This document shows, piece by piece, positions 59,999 to 64,000 of a DNA stretch of 64,000 nucleotides. A program made the translations under genes and the position numbers. Location: contig JASANG010001354.1 of NCBI GenBank assembly GCA_030248215.1, positions 277,951 through 341,950 of the forward strand, in the 5' to 3' direction. The notes beneath the pieces are model-generated. The model was not told the DNA's origin, searched no databases, and saw only the letters and a program-made list of their open reading frames with translations. Position 1 is the stretch's first letter. Every line of letters starts with the position of its first letter. Source of the DNA: Enoplolaimus lenunculus (lineage: Eukaryota > Nematoda > Enoplea > Enoplida > Thoracostomopsidae).

Positions 59999-61522
59999 GT
60001 ATTTTACCGAGCGCCTTTCGTCTTATCAACGTTGGATCGCGGTCCAATTTGGCACAATATCGCTGCTTCATGTGATTGAGGGCCGATGCCATATTTTCAG
60101 CACACAAATGTTGCATTTTGAAGCGATTAGCATTGAACTGTCGAGGCTACTTAGTTAGAATTGCACGTTTTAATGGCTTTTCAGCAGGTCGCCGGTGACT
60201 TTAATCTTTACCGGTTGTCTGTGGTTTAGCATTACGCGTGGAAAACAAGTGCCAGTGCAGCTATCACGACTTACCCCACCCTGTTTAATGCGAGTAATTA
60301 CATCCAAGAATGTATTAAACAGTTGTGTTCATGCAGAAAAACAAAACTAACACCGAACTTTATATCAGAAACTTAGTGTTCTGAACATAGAAATAGTTAA
60401 AAAAACAAAAGAAATTATAGGTGCCCCTAACTAATCCGGTTGCGCTTGAAAACTAGCTATGTGCATAAGATACTCTACTACATATTGTTATGCCAAAGTT
60501 GTCGAGATTGGGCTGTGTTGGGGCAAGTTTGAAGCGATTGTTCTTAGTACTGTAGGGAAAAACCGACAATTGACCTCTGGCCACATCTTCGGCTTCGATA
60601 TTTTCACCAGCTTTTGCACTCTACTAATTTTGTTTCACCTCCGGTTCCGGAATCTCGCCGGGTGTTTTACTATCCGTTTGCACCCTGGTATCTGGTGCCT
60701 ATCTGTAGAAATTATTGAATGTACACTGTTTACAAATTTGCTTGCGGATATTCTCGCCCCTGTGGCATCAGGCTGGAAAGACGTACTTCCACAGCAGCAA
60801 ACCAATTTTAGATCTCAAGGCGATCTGAAAAGCAAAAAACTAAATCATTCCTATATCACCACACAGCATTCCACAATAATCATTACTCAAAGTAGTTTCT
60901 CTTGTAAACTATTAAAATTTGCTCGCCAGTAAATGGAAATTTCGCAATCACCAAAACTCTAGTGTCTAAACTACATCAAACGGAATAGCTGTTTTATTTT
61001 GGCTTGTCAACCAAGTAAAACCTGCTACAAATTTTTAATTTTTCGTAAAATCAGTCCTGCAGTCAATGGAGGGCCACGGGGGATCAGTCCACCTGGTAGA
61101 ATTTTCGTTCTCCCTAGAAAATTTTCAGCATTGCTTGTTATTCATCTAAAACTCTCGTATTCCCCCTCAAAAATGCTGAGCACCCCCTGTTAAGGTGATT
61201 TGGCAATGGATCTGCGTAAATTACGTTAATTCATAATACACTGTTTTCACATGAACTGGGTTTGTATAGAAAATTCTCGACATCTGAGAACAACTTAGCT
61301 AGGCAATTGAATCATATGATTAAGTTTCATTGCGACAACAAAGCCAATGACATTCTTCTACGTTTATGTCACGTCACGCTATTTAGGTTCATAAACTAGT
61401 TATGCGTAAGTTCATTGAATCTGAAATGTAGCCTGTTTATAAACTACCTTAACTACTTTTATTTTTTATAAAATTTGAAGTTTGTATCTGTGTTTATCAT
61501 TACCAATATAATTTAATTAAAT
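59999..61522. other. gene-free stretch upstream of the CHCHD-like exon
   Basis: Holds a reverse CAGGGTGCAAAC (hAT-like) terminus at 60628-60687 and open frames of up to 157 codons that cross it and show no protein signature. Probable promoter and 5' UTR sequence for the next exon lies at the right end, with no assignable motif. Confidence 0.4.
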
Positions 61523-61560
61523 ATGCCTAGAGGTGGACGAAGATCTGCATCGCCGATGCG
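61523..61560 (+). CDS. possible first exon of CHCHD2/CHCHD10-like gene
   Basis: ATG at 61523 followed by PRGGRRSASPMR, then a good donor GTATGT at 61561 with phase 2. Mitochondrial coiled-coil-helix proteins CHCHD2 and CHCHD10 begin with the very similar MPRGSRS/MPRG-type basic Ser/Pro start, which is part of their mitochondrial targeting region. The diagnostic CX9C exon was not found before 64000. Several acceptors tried downstream (62931, 63115) gave no family sequence. The rest of the gene may lie beyond the window. This rests on 13 residues only. Confidence 0.4.
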
Positions 61561-61689
61561 GTATGTAAACTTTTAATGGGAAATGGTTTATTTTTGCTTT
61601 ATTTGCCATGTTGTTTAACTTAATTTGTAAGCTCACGTTGGATGTATGGTAATTGTATGGTGCTGTTCGAAGTTTTGCCAAAGGACCAT

Positions 61690-62390
61690 GTGGGTATACG
61701 GTGTGTAGCTTGTATATGTGCGGGGTGTGTAATATTAAGATATAAACATACTCGTGCACATATAGCTCCAAAGGAAATTGCAATATCGGCCGCGTGGTGT
61801 GATGGGTAGCGCGCTTGACTCGCCAGCGAGAAGTCCGAGGTTCGATTCCCGGCGTTTTTTTGGAGAGATAAAGGGGAGAAAAACCAATTATATTCGCAGT
61901 ACTTCGGGGAAAGGGGTCTTCCCGACCGTGCAGTTCTGACATGGAGGTCCCATTGAAATGGGCGTTGTAAATTGCAGGCCTATGGATTCGGAAAAGTTTG
62001 GATTCGCGCCTCGCGGTCCGGGGCAACCGCCTAAAGAACGGGAATGCGGGTATACGCGGCGTAGCTTGTGTATGTGCAGAGTGTGTAATGTTACGACATA
62101 CATACTCGTGCACATATTGCACCAGAGGAAATTATAATATCGGCCGCGTGGTGTAATGGGTAGCACGCTTGACTCGCGAGCGAGAGGTCTAAGGTTCCAT
62201 TCCCGGCGTGGCCATATCTTTCGGAGAAATAAAGGGGAAAAACCAATTATATTCGCAGTACTTCGGGGAAAGTGGTCGTCTCGACCATGCAGTACTGACA
62301 CACTATACCGGAAATCGAATCTTGTCCTTCTTGCGCTCGAGGCAAGTATATATGTTACTACTATGCTACTATACCACGTAGTCCTTGTTA
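61690..62390 (+). repeat. two tandem tRNA-derived SINE copies
   Basis: A unit of about 354 bp occurs twice. The tRNA-like heads are at 61788-61854 and 62142-62213 (GGCCGCGTGGTGTAATGGGT, B box GGTTCGATTCC or GGTTCCATTCC). Each is preceded by GGGTATACG and a CTCGTGCACATAT block and followed by GGAGAAATAAAGGGG and AATTATATTCGCAGTACTTC. The similar flanks on both sides mean the duplication includes more than the SINE head. Confidence 0.8.
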
Positions 62391-62399
62391 CAACTTCCA

Positions 62400-64000
62400 T
62401 TGGTATACGGGTACATGTATTGCAATGTTTGCTTAACATACTACATTTATCTTGCTTGCGCGTATACCTCAAGCAGCATTTAAGAATTACGTTAATATGT
62501 CAGTTCACACAAAATATTTCAAGTAAAATGTACGTATACATGTTCTGGTTCCGAGAAGATGCGCGGAAAACGCGACATTTTGATCCCCCGGAAAGAAAAT
62601 TTTATAAAAATGAAGCTTTAAGAAAATTGTGGCTGGGCTCGTTCGAAAGGTAAGACCTAAGAAATACGATTATCTTAATGTGGAACAGGGTTTTGCAATT
62701 AAATAAAAAATTATGTGCTAAAAACATCACATATTGACCCAGGCGGAATTTTTGATTTTTACAAATTTTACAACTACGTAATGGTAGATTTTCTACAATG
62801 TGGTTTTTATGTACGCACACGTTGACATAGGCTTAAAAACTAGAGCCCAAACAGAGATTCTTTTATTAATCTGTCGTTGGCTCACCTCAAAAACTTGGAA
62901 AAAACATTAGAGGTTCGTGAAAAGTTTTATTTTAGCATAACGACTAGTCTTTGTTCTAATATACAAAATAATAGTGAAAGTGCGCTAGCTATTGCATTAC
63001 AGCGACAGTTTGAGGGATAGAATCAACGCATATCTTGTGCCGTAATTCGACATGTGTGATTTCCTAAGGATTATTTATTATCATCCTCCGAAATTTTTTT
63101 TGTGTAGAAATTGCGGAATTTTTGCCTGTTTGAGAAGTAACTTTCCGGGGGGGGGGGGGGGCAAAATTAGATCACCCGGAAAATCGTAATTTTTTTAAAG
63201 ATATGACCTGTTGCAAAACAACAGAAACAACACCTTAGACTGGCTGCTATCGTTCGAAAACTGCAAAAATGTTTGGGTTCGTACTAAAAATACTATGAAA
63301 TTAAATTTCTGGGAGGTGATCAACAATGTTTCCGTGGGATCATACGTATTCACGTCATCCATATTCCCAAGTGGGCTAGGTTAACCCGCTTCATAAAATC
63401 ACTGTTTACTGTTGGTTTTGTTGCCAACAAGAACTCAAACTGGGCTTACACGTATAAAGTTTTAAACTGACGATTATACTTTCCGGGGTGATCAAACTGT
63501 ATTCCACATTTTGACTGTTTTTTACGATGGCCTTGTCAAATGCACGTTTAGTATTGGGGCTGATTTTTACACTCTGTTTGTTATACATGCCCAGCGCTTT
63601 AAAAGCGGGTAGCATATCATATCTACAACCAGTTATTGAAATAACTTGAAGGAAAAAGCGGTGCTGTAAAATAGTTGATTGAGGTTACCTGCACAAAGGC
63701 TCGGTTTTTGATTAGATTAAAATTGGCAGCACTTTATTGCTGCTTACATGATATAGAGAGCACAATCCCCCCACATTTTAAGGTATTGCAAGTCGTTAAC
63801 GAGTCTGTGTTTAAGTAATTATGTCATGTAAACCGCATAGTACAGTTTTTGAAAAAAATGACAATTTGCAAAAAAATTTAAAAAAGAGCACAACGCTAAA
63901 AATGTTTTAAAATAGATACGTTCGAACAAATTAGCACCTTTTTCCATGTTCGGTGGAGTAAACTGAGACCAAGATCGTCTCTTTTGGTTCACCCCTTAAG
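62400..64000. other. right end of window, no gene resolved
   Basis: A frame ending at 62653 (HFDPPERKFYKNEALRKLW) before a GTAAGA donor is a weak exon candidate without an obvious acceptor or family. A run of 15 G lies at 63147-63161. Otherwise AT-rich with nothing recognised. Confidence 0.35.

Noticed and set aside
62156-62653. 165-codon frame as a gene
   Set aside because: It begins within a SINE and its first two thirds are repeat-derived. Only the last 30 codons look coding-like and they lack a clear acceptor.

Overview
This window is eukaryotic nuclear DNA from an animal. It is AT-rich, its protein-coding genes are split into short exons by GT-AG introns, and many small DNA-transposon relics and tRNA-derived SINEs lie between and inside the genes. 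The three best-recognised proteins (BROX, extended synaptotagmin, METTL4) align co-linearly with their human counterparts from memory. An invertebrate deuterostome such as a tunicate would fit the compact genes, but the sequence does not prove this. I saw no bacterial, plasmid, viral or retroviral gene and no CRISPR array. LAYOUT. 1-3.4 kb is non-coding with one SINE. 3474-6819 (+) holds the last three exons of an unidentified gene, with a repeat complex in its first intron. 6.8-11.4 kb is a nest of MITEs. 12.0-18.5 kb (-) is a three-exon Ly6/uPAR-type GPI-anchored protein. Its large second intron contains a mariner-like transposon and a tandem array of a TTAA-flanked (piggyBac-type) MITE that carries a tRNA-like promoter. 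18.6-29.9 kb is repeat-rich and appears gene-free. 29967-31544 (-) is an intronless METTL4 adenine methyltransferase. 32935-39088 (-) is a complete 12-exon BROX gene ending in a CVVS prenylation box. 40.8-41.9 kb has coding-looking segments I could not assemble. 43271-54969 (+) is a complete 17-exon extended synaptotagmin with an SMP domain and two C2 domains. 55615-55971 (-) is a 118-residue unidentified ORF. 56.67-59.02 kb is an 18-bp minisatellite with higher-order repeats. 59152-59998 is a fold-back element with identical 176-bp arms. 61523-61560 (+) may be the first exon of a CHCHD2/CHCHD10-like gene, followed by two tandem SINEs. HOW THE GENES RELATE. The neighbours do not form a functional cluster. 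E-Syt (ER-plasma-membrane lipid transfer), BROX (ESCRT-associated BRO1 protein), METTL4 (nuclear RNA/DNA adenine methylation) and the Ly6 protein (cell surface) have independent jobs, as is usual for animal chromosomes. The most unusual observations are three. The Ly6 gene has an apparent GA-AG intron, supported by reading phase and a ten-cysteine pattern. The piggyBac-type MITE encloses a Pol III-like A/B-box module and has been amplified in tandem. A dispersed MITE family has a core of degenerate TTAGGC-like repeats. Splice sites were placed by eye using consensus motifs, phase and alignment to remembered family sequences.
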